Positions 12,351 through 23,092 of a DNA stretch of 64,000 bases are shown in pieces; the first letter of the stretch is position 1, and every line of letters starts with the position of its first letter. Source of the stretch: Massospora cicadina. Lineage: Eukaryota; Entomophthoromycota; Entomophthoromycetes; Entomophthorales; Entomophthoraceae. The stretch is from assembly GCA_022478985.1 (NCBI GenBank), contig JAKSZP010000018.1:62001-126000 (forward strand). Direction: 5' to 3'. A program made the position numbers and the translations under genes. A model generated the notes under the pieces. It saw nothing but the letters and a program-made list of their open reading frames with translations. It was not told the origin of the DNA and did not search any database.

Positions 12351-13600
12351 CAAATCTATGAATATTGAAACTAAAAACGGTCAACTTTTTCTAATTTTTA
12401 TATTGTCAATAAGGTCAATTATTAAGACATTTAGGTTTTTGATGAAGAAATAAATTAGAAAAGCTCTGGGTTGGACCCTTTAAGGTCGCTGATAAGTCAG
12501 CATTGAATGGTTATACTATCAAGGACTTCGCTGATGGACAAATTATGAATCTTAACACGCTAAAATTTTATAAGCTTGTAGATAACTATAGATATGACAA
12601 GAATAATTATTTTTACTTCTATATAATAACTGTACTAATACCAAAATGTCTGTTAATCTTAGGTGTGGCTTAATGCCATTAATTTCTTTGGCAATTAATG
12701 CCGCTGGCTTCAAGGGCTATGCCTTTAAGTTTTTTTAGTGAAATATGACGCCATTAGGTTTCCGCTGCTTTTAAACGTGAGTAATGTGTGCCAGGACCTA
12801 CTTGTCATGTAGGTGATAGTGCTCTTAGTTAGATTGGTACAGCTACTCCTAGTTGTTATATGCAGAGAAGCTTGCATCAGTAGACATGTTGGAAGAATAT
12901 TACTAGTAAAGTTGTGGGATGTGTTGAAGCTTTTTAACCATATTATGCTTTTTCCATGGTGTTCTGATAAGAGTGCTTTAATTGATTATGCATGTATGCT
13001 GATAATGTCAGTTAGTCTCAATAATTTTTAGGCTTTTAAGGAGAAAGATATAATTTAGATTCAAACAATTGTAGCTAAATTGATGACATTTGGGCTTCCA
13101 AGAGGGAAGCTTAAATTAGCAACAATGTCAATTTAAGGGATCAAGTATGGCTAATTCAAATGGTTAGACTTCCAAGAGTTATCAGGCCATATCCTTATTA
13201 GCTTTTAGTTTACAAAATTTGTTGGCGCAATTGTCACAACTTTGAAATTATGCTGATGAAAGTTTTAACCAATGGCATATCAAAATTCTGCAGATCAATG
13301 ACTAGAAGTAAGGCTAGTCACTGTTGCCAATGCCAATGATTTATTAATAGATAGGCAATAAATTGCCATTAGTCATATATATATGTGAAAATAATACTTT
13401 AATAAAATACCATATTATTAGCTTGAAAATTTTACTTTTATTTTAGTACACTATAGAAATGGCTGTATAGATAATTTTAAGTAAACAAGGTCCCGTTTTA
13501 CCTGAACCTTTATTGCTCATATTGCATTTCCTTTTTTTAAACAGAAATATTTGTTAGTTAAGTATCAGAAAACCTCACAAACCTGTGCAGCCGCTTCCTT
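12351..13600 (+). pseudogene. Gypsy-2 part 2: integrase tail and LTR remnant
   Basis: At about 12,440-12,590 the translation LMKK, IRKALGW, then YTIKDFADGQIMNLNTLKFYK aligns with the integrase tail of Gypsy-1 (MKKQIRCIVVG, then YYIKNLLDGRVVN and AKYLKHW), so this is the continuation of Gypsy-2 beyond the half-LINE. About 12,620-13,600 has no readable ORF. A stretch at 13,405-13,430 (ACTTTAATAAAATACCAT) matches the AATAAA region of the Gypsy-1 LTR at 7,883, so this is probably its decayed 3' LTR. The right border with LINE-1 is approximate. Confidence 0.5.
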
Positions 13601-13689
13601 TTCAATAACAATTAGCAAACAAAAATCTTAAGTAAAGGTGCCGCTGGTATTTGTTGCGTTAATCACTAAACTAAACGCGTACCTAAAAT

Positions 13690-14560
13690 TCAACATTCAC
13701 AACCATTGTCTTCTACAGAACATGGTATCCGCCTTTATCTGGGTGTAGAGTCACCCACCCTGTGGAAAAGTTGGTGAGGCTCAGGAAACTTATGTTTCCA
13801 CATGCCATTTTTGTAATGAAACACATGTTACTGCAGGTGAATAAATATTGGTTTTTAAACTAAAGAAGACGCAGGTTTTGCAGCTAAAATATGTTTAGCA
13901 ATTAACCTCCCAAAAATTCAAAAGATAGTTTACATGGTTTGCGCTCACTGTAACAAGGCTAAATTTTTCTTATCTTTTTGATTCTCTTTTTACAAACCAT
14001 ACTTTGTAAGATCATCAAAGAGAAAGTTGTGCAGGTCTTGCCACCTATGGAGAAATCAAACAATATAAAATATAATGATTTCAACTCATTCCACCCATGA
14101 ACAGGGAAGTATATCTCATTGATCAACCCACTCCCTAAACTACTCAAGGATCACATCAAAATTCCCAAGCTGCTTTCTCAGCCCATAGGTGGAAGAGTTC
14201 TGAAATTTTTAAAGTTACACCAGAAAGCTCACCACCCATTTGCAAACATTATAATGACCTAGGTCACAAAGTTCATTCTTGTGCAGTTAAGAAAGTTCTG
14301 TTGGCATCAGACTTTTGTCATAAAACAATGGTTAGTCCAATGAAGATTATGCAAAGTATGTGGAGGCTAGCTATGCATTCATATGGGGTGAGGATGAACA
14401 GTATATAATTATTGACCCTGCATCCCCCAAAGTATGCATAATTCCCAAAAGTACAAAGTGGGATGCCAGCCAATGCAAACTCATCAGCAGAAGCCTCCAT
14501 CTCCCACAAGAAAAGCCAAGTAGACGTGGAGGAAATTGAAGATTCAATGCAATAAAATCA
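13690..14560 (+). pseudogene. ORF1 of LINE-1 (broken)
   Basis: Nucleic-acid-binding protein relic. TKEDAGFAAK at about 13,860 aligns with NKEAADEAAA of LINE-2 ORF1, and PPICKHYNDLGHKVHSC at about 14,235-14,282 aligns with the LINE-2 zinc knuckle PPICTHCDTFGHKAHAC. Spacing is kept, but the second Cys is Tyr, so the knuckle is disabled. Multiple stops and frame changes. After the knuckle a Ser/Glu-rich tail (SSAEASISHKKSQVDVEE) can still be read. Confidence 0.65.
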
Positions 14561-14939
14561 GCCATAGCAAGATTATATAAATGTAGATAAAAGCTTAGAG
14601 AAATTACGAATATCAACTTATTTCTGAATGATTAACAACCAACACAAACAGCTATACATTATAAAGCTACATATCATATTGATAAATCTGCGCATCTGAG
14701 AGAACCACATCAGTTAAATTAATGCAAAGAAAAATGCAAATGCATTCCAAAAAACGCAAATGCGCCCATAGGTAAGAAATGCTCAAAAACAGTATATGAA
14801 ATGAGTAAATGGTACAACCCAGAGGGAACTGGCTCAAGATGTGCATCCAGGACCACATGAATAGAAATAACATGGGGCATGGAGCCCTGCCAATTTCTCT
14901 TAAGGCGCATTAGGCGTCTCAGTGACAATAGAGACGCTT

Positions 14940-16188
14940 AATGTTGCAGTAATCAGGGTTTCCACATCCTAGGAAAAGAAATGTATTTCCTACGCAACCC
15001 CTTGTAGACATCTTAACTGTATAAGAAACCCACTGTCTATAAGGGGAATAAGAGACTTGATCTAATGAGTTCATCCCAACACAAAAAACTTGGTAACGCT
15101 ACTTTGGGGTGGTTGTATTTAAAACTGGAACTTAGAATAAACTTTAGCACTCATCTAAGTTCCCATGTGTTAGTCGCAACTAATTTTTAACACTGAAGTG
15201 CACATGGTGGCCTATGTTTATGCCTTAGACAATGTACTTGAATGTCAATTTTTTAAATTATTTGATTACTTTTCTTTTTTACAGCACCTTTGTGGTTGAA
15301 AACAGAAATTTTAAATATAATCTTTCAACATACCAATGGATTGCGCCTACAAGAAATCCACAAGCAAATGTTGAACTCCGCATATTAAAGGCCACTTTAA
15401 GCCTGTATGACACTACTTCAAGTAGAGCATCCCTCCTCTAAACATGGATCGCCACATGAGCATAATAGTAAACTGGTCTCTATGTCAAAATTAACCTAAT
15501 ACTAGCGCCAAGAAATTATTGCAAATATCTTAACAGTTTTTCAACTTCAAATTCAGCTTCTCATAACATAGATTTTCTTAGTTTCCTTGTCAAAACAAGA
15601 TAATCTACACAGGTGATAAGATGGCAAGAACAACTGAACACAGTTCTACTTCAATATTTGACATCTGGATTAGAAATGAACCACTACACAGGACTTTAGC
15701 TCCCTCTTGCACTTACCCTATCTCCATATAGTTAAAGTTAATGCATAAAACTTTAAAAAGGGTAGCCATCTAGCATCGCGCAAACACCATACAGACTTGA
15801 ACATAATTAGAAGCACCTTGGCCAGGGTATTGTTCTTGAAAATACCACTCCAACATGAGGATACAGACCTTCCTGGGGCTGAAAGTGTGTAGAAGTATCA
15901 GTCCATTTGAACACACTTATTGATTAACACCAACACCATGTTAGTGTTATGGTCTTTGTCAGGATTGTACCCTTTTTAGGTTAAGCCTTATCCTGAATAT
16001 ATCTCAACACTTCCTTAAGGCCAAGTCTCAGGGTATCAGGCTATAAGCCTAATAGGTTTCAATAAAAAATCACTAAAGAGTCTAGATCCTCATATGATGA
16101 TGTCCTATCCACATTTTTAGATTAGAACATTTCTATCTGATCCTATAAGGTGCTTTGTAGCAACCTTGTTATAAGATTTTCATATTTA
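14940..16188 (+). pseudogene. Endonuclease region of LINE-1 ORF2 (broken)
   Basis: Relic of the APE-type endonuclease. NVELRILKATLSLYD with SSRASLL at about 15,370-15,440 aligns with HVELRVLKATLGLMD followed by APLL in LINE-2. Downstream blocks (about 15,445-15,560) continue the alignment through the equivalent of the SNHQ motif. Decay is heavy and catalytic residues cannot be assigned with confidence. The region ends at the LINE-2 insertion, whose left duplication copy is 16,179-16,188. Confidence 0.6.
16179..16188. repeat. Target-site duplication, left copy, LINE-2
   Basis: TTCATATTTA here and at 21,468-21,477 flank LINE-2 exactly. On the left it abuts the poly(T) (16,191-16,200) that is the element's poly(A) tail on the other strand. 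Confidence 0.8.
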
Positions 16189-16204
16189 AATTTTTTTTTT
16201 ATTG

Positions 16205-16218
16205 CGAGGAAGGCTGAC
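16205..16218 (-). other. Conserved LINE 3'-end motif of LINE-2
   Basis: On the minus strand GTCAGCCTTCCTCG, preceded by GTGTCCATCCC and followed by CAATAAAAAA. The same ending is seen in LINE-1 (31,533), LINE-3 (31,748), the half-LINE (12,314) and the SINE (50,185). It is likely the template recognised by the LINE reverse transcriptase. Confidence 0.7.
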
Positions 16219-16512
16219 TATGGGATGGACACTTCCAAATTTGACCTGAAAAGACAAAACTTAGTAACAGGGAAGGCACCCCAGAGAAGCGATGATATCT
16301 CTTGTTGCCAGCGGGAACGCCACTTATGTGGAAGGGGAGGGAACGTGTTAAGGGGCCATAGCCACAATTGATCACGTGTGGAGGAAAGGGTCTGATTTGA
16401 TGAACCAAACTGTGAACCAGGAGGAGACCAGCTGTCAGCAATGCGGTGGGAGGTATCCAAACATCCACGCTTGAAAGTGGTCCACCAAATGAGACCGGAA
16501 TCTGTGGACAGC

Positions 16513-19500
16513 TTATGGGAGGGTGGGGGTGGAGCCTGCGATGGCATCCAAGACAATCGTGTGGATAGTCTTCATGGCGATTGTGACCACCAGAGCATGG
16601 AGGGAGGGTGGAAGGGGGGAGGCCATTATTAAAGCAAACATATCTCTTGACAGACTGAAGGGATGTGTTTGATCCTGGCCCAGCAGACGTTGAACTTCGC
16701 GCCATATCACTTTAGAGGTAGGACACTTCTCCAGGCGGTGGAACAGCGTTCCATACTGGCCACACATGGCGCAGGATGAGTGTAAAGCGTTAGAGCGCTC
16801 AGATATATGGTACACCCACCTCAGGCAGCACCACACATGGGAACGGATTTGAGGCTGCAACAGAGGATGGTGTGCATATTTCCAGATAGTTTTTTGGGTC
16901 TCAATGGAGTAGGGGATGTCTATCATGTCCAGGTAGTCCACCCTGGATAGGAAATGGGGCCGTGTGGGGATCACGCCATCTTGGATGGGTAGCCCCTGTA
17001 CCTCTTGTGTGAATTGAGGAGAGGGGCGGCCTCTTCGGGTTGTATGTCCGCTAATATGAATTCTCCACTCTGCGCTTCGCATGGAGAGTAGGATTCGTTT
17101 GTAGTGGGTTTAGTCCCGTGAGGACCTGTGGCCGATGGGTGTGAAGCCAGGTATTTCATCAAGGAGTGAGGGTTTGATGGATTGTTGAGGCCCATGGCGC
17201 GGGAGAAGTTGGATCAGGCCACACGGGACCAGTGTTGAGAGGGGAGTGTAGGGGCGGTGACGGCCGCAATCCAGGTGCCCAGGATCTTGGCAGCATGGGC
17301 TTTGAAGTCAAGCAGGCCCATGCCACCATGATGATGAGGGCCAAACATGACCTCTAGCCGTACTGGTGGTGGACGGCCTTACCAAAGCCATCCTTGCAGC
17401 AGGGCATACAAGGATTTGAAAAAGCTTGGGGAGAAGGGGATGGCGTGGGCTCCAAACCTTACTTTGGAGAGGAGCATAGAGTTATCTAAAATAACTCTGC
17501 CAGTAAGGGAAGTAGGGTGGGCTCTGAGGGAGGCGATGCGCTTCATCACGTTGTCTAGAATATGACTCTCCATTACTGCTGATGCATACCCGCCTGCCTC
17601 CACCCACACGCCCAGATGGCAGACTGGCCCTATGATAGGGCGTGGCACGAAGGGGAGCACCAGTGGGGCGGTGTGGGGTGATCTGGGAGGGCGAGCACGT
17701 GTGTGAGCAGATGGGCCGGGCTGGGCACTGGTTGCTTGGGCCCAGCAGGTTTGATACCGACCAAGGAGGTTAATTTCAGTTTTGGAAGCATTCAGTGCAG
17801 CATTACTTACCCGGGAATACTCCTGGATGAGAGCTTTAAGTGCGCGTGCATCTTTATTATTAGACACCCCAACCACACAGTCATCTGCAAACGCCATCAT
17901 CTTGACTGGGGCTTGGCCTGGCACATGGACCCCAGTGAGTTGGGCATTCACGTTTCGAAGTAGTGGGTCAAGGCTGAAGTTGTATAAGAGTGGGCTAAGG
18001 GGGTCCCCTTGTCGCAAGCCCCTTGAGGGCGGACTACTTCCGTTAGGAAGCCAGGGCCATGCACTGCCATTGTTGCAGATTCTGTGAGCAGCATCACCCA
18101 GTTGATGAAGCGAGGGGTAAGCGGAATTGATGGAGGCAGGCCCTGAGGTATTCCCAGTTTACTCTATCATAGGCCTTCTGTTGGTCCAAGAATATAAGTG
18201 CCTCAGAGACTGTGGACTGTCATGCGTTAGCCACAGAGTGCATGTTGTCCCAAATCGACCTTCTGGGTATGAAACCTAATTGTTCTGGGGAGATGGTGGC
18301 AGATGCTACAATCCCTAAACGGTTAGCCATGATTTTTGTTGAAATTTTTGTATCCGTGTTAGTTATAGAAATGGGGCACCAGTTGGCTAAGTCTAGCTTG
18401 TCCCTTTCCTTGAAGAGTGTGATGGTGAAGGCCTCTTGTCCTCCTGGTAGGAGGCGTGTTTCCTGAAGGCTCTGGTTAAGTGAGGCAAGCAGTAGTGGGG
18501 ATATATATTTGAAGCACTTTTTATAGAATTCATATGGAATGCCATCTGGGCCTGGGCATTTCTGGTTTGGTGCACCGCGGATGGCTGTCCATAATTCGTT
18601 TGGAGTAATCAAATTCATTATTTCCGGGTATTGGGAAATGGTGCAGATGTGGGTTCAGTCAAGAAATTCCGCCACTTAGGCTGGCTGAATTGGATTGGAT
18701 TGGTATAACTTGTAGTAATACTTTTGTGTTTCAATTGCCACTTTGGCTGGCGTATCCGTGATGGAATCATCCGATCTTTGCACCTGTGTGCAGGCCACGC
18801 TCTGGTGTGGTGCAAAATTTATTTAAAAAAATATGCAGTGCACTTGTCACCCTCTGTAATGCGTTTGGCCCTGTATTGAACACAAACCCGATGTTTGTGT
18901 TGCCTTTTGAGCGCGTTGAGGTGGGCGGCTGCCTCCACCCACTTCTGGCCCCATGCAGGGCTGTATCCTGTGGCTGGGATGTTGGACTCCAGGTGTGTCA
19001 ACTCTGCCATAGTGCACGAGATGATGGCCAATGTGGCTTGTGAGCATTGGGAGGAGAGGTGGCGAGAGTGGCGGATAGTATCCTCTTTAAAGGCTGCCCA
19101 TGTGGAGATGGGGTCCGCGCAAAATGGTGCAACAAACTCTTTTTCCAAATTTGCTGATTCCACTCAAGTGGAAAATCCTGGCGACACAAGTTCAGGAGGG
19201 CGGAGTTTGCACCAATGTGGGGCCTTAGCCACTGTGGGAGGTAGGTGGTAGGTTATTAAGACCAGCTGGTGGTTGGAGAATTTGATTTTTGTTGTTTTGA
19301 AGTGGGAAGTGTGGGGTTGGAATTTCGCCGGCGTAAGGATAAGGTCTATGCGGGTCATGGACCTTAATTGGCCATTGTGGATATGGGGTCGCATCATGTT
19401 TTTGAGCAGTGGGGCTCACCGCGGCAGCACATCCATTAACCCAAGGGTTGCCTTTAGAACGCGAAGTTCTACGTGACCCTGGGGGGCATGGGAGGAGGAA

Positions 19501-19990
19501 GGCCAATGGTCTGTTGGTGTGTTTAGCCAACAGTTCATATTGCCGATTATGAAAGGGTCTAGGGGTAATGGGAGGATTTGACCAATGAGAAAAATTCCCA
19601 AAGTTCTCGTGCACAGGTTGGGGTGTAGATGTTGATGATAGCGTGTGTCACATCAGCCCACGAGAAAGTGACAATGAGGACTCAGCCATTGAGGAAGGAT
19701 TCCGATGATAAAAATTTGAAAAAATTGTTTTTTGAACTAGCACCCCACAGTGCTCTGACCAAAAGGATAGGGATGGGAGGAGCATGGTTTTTCAAGCATC
19801 CTTGGAACCTTGCGGACAGTGGGACTCCTGGATGGCCAGGATATCCACAGGTAAATTTTTTTGTAAAAAACTCAGTTTCTTAGCCTGGGATGGCGAGGCC
19901 TTGAGTCTGGCGATATTCAACTTCCCTAAAGTGAAGGTTTCCTCCACTGTACCTTAGGTGCAAGGGGGTGGGCACCTGGGCCCACTAGCC
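16513..19990 (-). pseudogene. ORF2 of LINE-2: endonuclease, reverse transcriptase, zinc domain (broken)
   Basis: The enzyme nicks target DNA and reverse-transcribes the RNA in place. Endonuclease (about 19,940-19,160): ILAIQESHC fits the QE[ST]H motif, GNMNCW replaces a GDMNCW-type motif, and RIDLIL and SNHQ follow. Reverse transcriptase (18,618-17,379): CPGPDGIPYEFYKK, SIWDNMHSVANA, DQQKAYDRVNWEYL, RQGDPLSPLLYNF and the catalytic FADDCV at about 17,873-17,905. C-terminal domain (about 16,720-16,775): CAMCGQYGTLFHRLEKC, a CX2C...HX4C zinc motif typical of LINE ORF2 ends. At least one stop lies between SVANA and DQQKAY, others near 17,345, and the endonuclease frame is interrupted. FADD and the three-domain order place it among L1/Tad-like non-LTR elements. 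Confidence 0.85.
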
Positions 19991-20262
19991 TCCTCTAGAT
20001 CCCCACGGGCCTTCATGGCAGTGTGTGTGTTTTCAGCAACGCTATCAGTAGTTTTGTTGATTTAAGCAGAAAGGTTCACATTGGCTTTTGCCTTCACTTT
20101 TGTTTCCCGACATCAGACAAATTTTTTGCAGTGCGGATGAGTTTAGTGCACCATTGAGAGGGTTGAAAAAAAAATTTCAGGTAGGTTGGAGACCAAGTCG
20201 GTTTTGATCAGAGCTTGGTTGCAAAGATTGGGTGAAATTGAGTCACCCATCGGATCCTCAGA

Positions 20263-21222
20263 TCAGGTGGCCCAATCAGCATGGGCTTTCCAATCTGATT
20301 GGGTGATGGATTCCCAAGTTGCTTCCGCCATGAAGGTTTCAATGTCCTCCTGGCATTGGGAGTGTGGGATAGCGGTGGTGACTTTGGCCGCTTCCTTGGC
20401 CACGGCCCTGCGGGCCTGCTTGGCCTTCTTCCAATCTTGCGGGGAAATAGGTTTTACAAGTAGGTAGCAGCCTTGTGCTCCCCATGGGAAAGCCTCTTTG
20501 GTGCTTGCGGTTGGTTTGTAGTGTGCCTCTCCGCTGGACATGGCTGCCAAGGGGTGCTCTTGGAATATGATGCCCTCCTTGGTGGGGCATGCATGTGCCT
20601 TATGGCCAAATGTGTCACAGTGGGTGCAGATGGGGGGTGCGCTGTCCACGGTTACCTGGAAAGGGTGAGTGGTATGCCCTTCGATATTGATATATGTGGA
20701 GTGCAGGATCTGGGTTAGGTCCTTCACAATCTCCTCAGTTGGGGTCAGAACTGCGATGGCTTTGCCAGTGCACAGGTGTGGCATCAGCATAAAGTGTTGC
20801 ATCTCAAAAGATTGTATTTTGCCATAAACAGTGAGACCATTTTTCAGGTGTTGCTCCAAAATGTCACGTTTTACCGTAGTAGGCAAAAAGTCAAACGTGA
20901 GGAAAATTTGGTTTGATTTTGTCCATCTGGTGCATTTGGTTTTGATGACCCATTGCCCTTCAGGGAGGTCAATCTCTACATGCACCGCAGCAGCTTCATC
21001 TGCTGCCTCCTTGTTTTTGAAACCAAGGTCCAGCCAACCATGTGACATGGAGTGAGGTGCGATGTACACCGTGGTCAGAAAAAAGAAGTGTGCACATCCC
21101 CACAAAATTTTTCCCATAGAGCTGTTTGTTGGATGTCCAGAAACACACGGACTCCATATTCCACCAACGAGAGTGGTTGGGAGCTCAGCGTGTTGATGTA
21201 CTGGTTGCACCATGCTTGCCAA
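20263..21222 (-). CDS. ORF1 protein of LINE-2 (intact)
   Basis: A 319-codon open frame with ATG at 21,222. ORF1 proteins of LINEs bind the element RNA and act as chaperones in the ribonucleoprotein. The N-terminal half has an alpha/beta pattern around WLDLGFKNKEAADEAAAV, IFLTFDFLP and GKAIAVLTPTEEIV that could be an RNA-binding fold. A CCHC knuckle, CTHCDTFGHKAHAC (CX2CX4HX4C), lies at about residues 197-210. The C-terminus is Lys/Arg/Ala-rich (KKAKQARRAVAKEAAKV) and then acidic. It is the longest uninterrupted transposon frame in the window. The start could lie a little upstream, since no clear context decides it. ORF2 follows on the same strand. Confidence 0.75.
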   Translation of the reverse strand: MASMVQPVHQHAELPTTLVGGIWSPCVSGHPTNSSMGKILWGCAHFFFLTTVYIAPHSMSHGWLDLGFKNKEAADEAAAVHVEIDLPEGQWVIKTKCTRWTKSNQIFLTFDFLPTTVKRDILEQHLKNGLTVYGKIQSFEMQHFMLMPHLCTGKAIAVLTPTEEIVKDLTQILHSTYINIEGHTTHPFQVTVDSAPPICTHCDTFGHKAHACPTKEGIIFQEHPLAAMSSGEAHYKPTASTKEAFPWGAQGCYLLVKPISPQDWKKAKQARRAVAKEAAKVTTAIPHSQCQEDIETFMAEATWESITQSDWKAHADWAT

Positions 21223-21467
21223 GCGAGGATTTCTGGGGGAAATAGTGACCGCCAGTTTTTTAAATTTTTTTTCTATTCTGCCAGTTTCTCTGGGGCTTTG
21301 TCAAACGTTTGAGGCCGCGGGCCTACCACCTGCTCCTCTTACCTTACTTGCCCAACTGCTCTCTGACATGGGTGCAGACTAATCCCCTCTGTGAGATTAG
21401 CAAACTAGAATCAGACTTGAATTGAATAAGTTGCAAAAGTGATTGCAACGAGAGAGAAAAGTAGATA

Positions 21468-21477
21468 TTCATATTTA
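21468..21477. repeat. Target-site duplication, right copy, LINE-2
   Basis: TTCATATTTA, identical to 16,179-16,188. The A+T content rises sharply beyond it, where LINE-1 resumes. Confidence 0.8.
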
Positions 21478-22243
21478 GTATTATCATATTTAATATTTCT
21501 CTTATTAGATATCAGAACATCAACCTTTATTTATATCTATTATTGATGACCCTATAAAAGGGTCTCAAATAATTCAAAAAAAATATATTAATTATATAGC
21601 GCTACCTATAATCTTATTTATATTTATTTAATTCATAATATTAAAAAGCCACAGGTGGGCCTTTTTGAACCCTGAAGTGGCTAGACCATGTCCAAGGGGC
21701 CTTGATGCTATGATACGAGCCTATACTTTCTGCCAAGGATCCTTAAATGAAGTCACTTAATTTGAGTATCTCTCCATAATTGGGTTAACCCAATTCGAGG
21801 CCAACCCATTGTTCAGACTAATATATTCTATAATTTATAGGGGATCATTTTATTCTGGATCTCGTCCTATTACTATTATATACCCTTCACACCATCCAGC
21901 GTTGAGAGTTATCTGATCTTGTAAAATAAACCCATTTATCCAAGAGCCAGAAAAAAAAACATAATGGTGAGTGAATCTTGCTCAACATATGTCTTCTGTC
22001 AATTTTACTAAAAAAACCACCAGCTTGCACACATGTTCACAGAATGGATGGCATAGCAGTGAACAACCCAGAAGAAGTGTTATCTAAGATGCACAGGTAT
22101 TACACACAACTGTACAGTATTAGTACAATTGAACAAATTGATGAAAATTGTTAAGTATGCACATATTGCATACCGCATGTTAAAATATATAATCAAACAT
22201 AATACATGGGAGGAACTCTAGAGAACAGTGCACCGTGCACCAC
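21478..22243 (+). pseudogene. LINE-1 middle segment (endonuclease-RT linker)
   Basis: AT-rich 766 bp between LINE-2 and Gypsy-3. Only the last 60 bases can be read: WEEL, RTVHRAP (about 22,207-22,240) aligns with NELWTAIRGAP of the LINE-2 reverse transcriptase N-terminus and with EELWDTVHGAP of LINE-3. The rest shows no recognised motif. A TATAAAA at about 21,553 has no known role. Confidence 0.55.
22239..22243. repeat. Target-site duplication, left copy, Gypsy-3
   Basis: ACCAC directly before the LTR; the same five bases follow the right LTR at 28,181-28,185. Five bp is normal for Gypsy integrases. Confidence 0.75.
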
Positions 22244-22742
22244 TGTTATAAAACTGTGGTTTAATAATGAGATACGCCATAAATGATTTGACACAGGGTT
22301 TGACCCACTGAGCAATAGGACCAACGATATGTGGATTATCGCCCTTGAACCAAAAGAAATAAACTTACTAATAAATGTGGAGCACTTGCTCCCACTATAA
22401 TTTTTTATTTAATATAATAACTATAGCAGATATTCTCTGTTCCTATCACTCTAAACTATTAACATCCTACCTTCCACAATCATCTCAGCATGCTTGTATT
22501 GTAGTGACTTTAGATGATATCACTTTCATGGCTTAGTAATTCACTTTACCATATCTCATTGGTTATGCCAATTCTTCATTTGTTAATTCACAAATAACCC
22601 AATTTGGGCGATTTCCTAACAACCCAATATTGCCTCATTTTAAGGCGCTCAAATTAATCATACTCATAACAACTCAGCAGATTCCGTCCATTCTGCCATA
22701 TTGACTTAGGGCTAATTACCCAGTCATATCGGAATTGTAGCA
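22244..22742 (-). repeat. 3' LTR of Gypsy-3
   Basis: Starts TGTTATAAAA and ends GGAATTGTAGCA on the plus strand, giving TG...CA termini. It is followed by TTACCCCCTCCTTG, the complement of the polypurine tract. Confidence 0.85.
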
Positions 22743-23092
22743 TTACCCCCCTCCTTGACTGGATGATAGAGCTTCTATTGCTTATACGTCCAGAGGAACT
22801 TCACATGCACTTGATTGATGATCTGACTGCTAGCAGGGTCCTTGATAGTATATGCATCCATATCTGTCTTCTCAATAACTTTGAATGGCCCAATCCAGAT
22901 ACTGGCCAACTTTTGTTTCTACCCAAACCCATGTTGACTGTGAAATAGAGCCATGTCTCTGTCTTTGAATTGTGCTAGGTCACTTCACTGTACCTGATCA
23001 GCAGTCTGGTTTTTGATTTTTTTAGCTAAGCTGAATAAGTACACTTCAATTTGTAATTAAATCAGCGTATTCATTAGGGCGGTCAAATAGCG

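Larger units (their letters stand above)
16189..21467 (-). mobile_element. LINE-2: near full-length LINE with target-site duplication
   Basis: A 5.3-kb GC-rich block inside AT-rich LINE-1. On the minus strand it has a 5' region (21,467-21,223), an intact ORF1, an ORF2 with endonuclease, reverse transcriptase and C-terminal zinc domain, and a 3' end with a poly(A) tail (poly(T) at 16,191-16,200). A 10-bp perfect duplication, TTCATATTTA, flanks it. It is the best-preserved LINE and gives the reference for reading LINE-1 and LINE-3. ORF2 is broken by frameshifts and stops, so it is not autonomous now. Confidence 0.9.
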
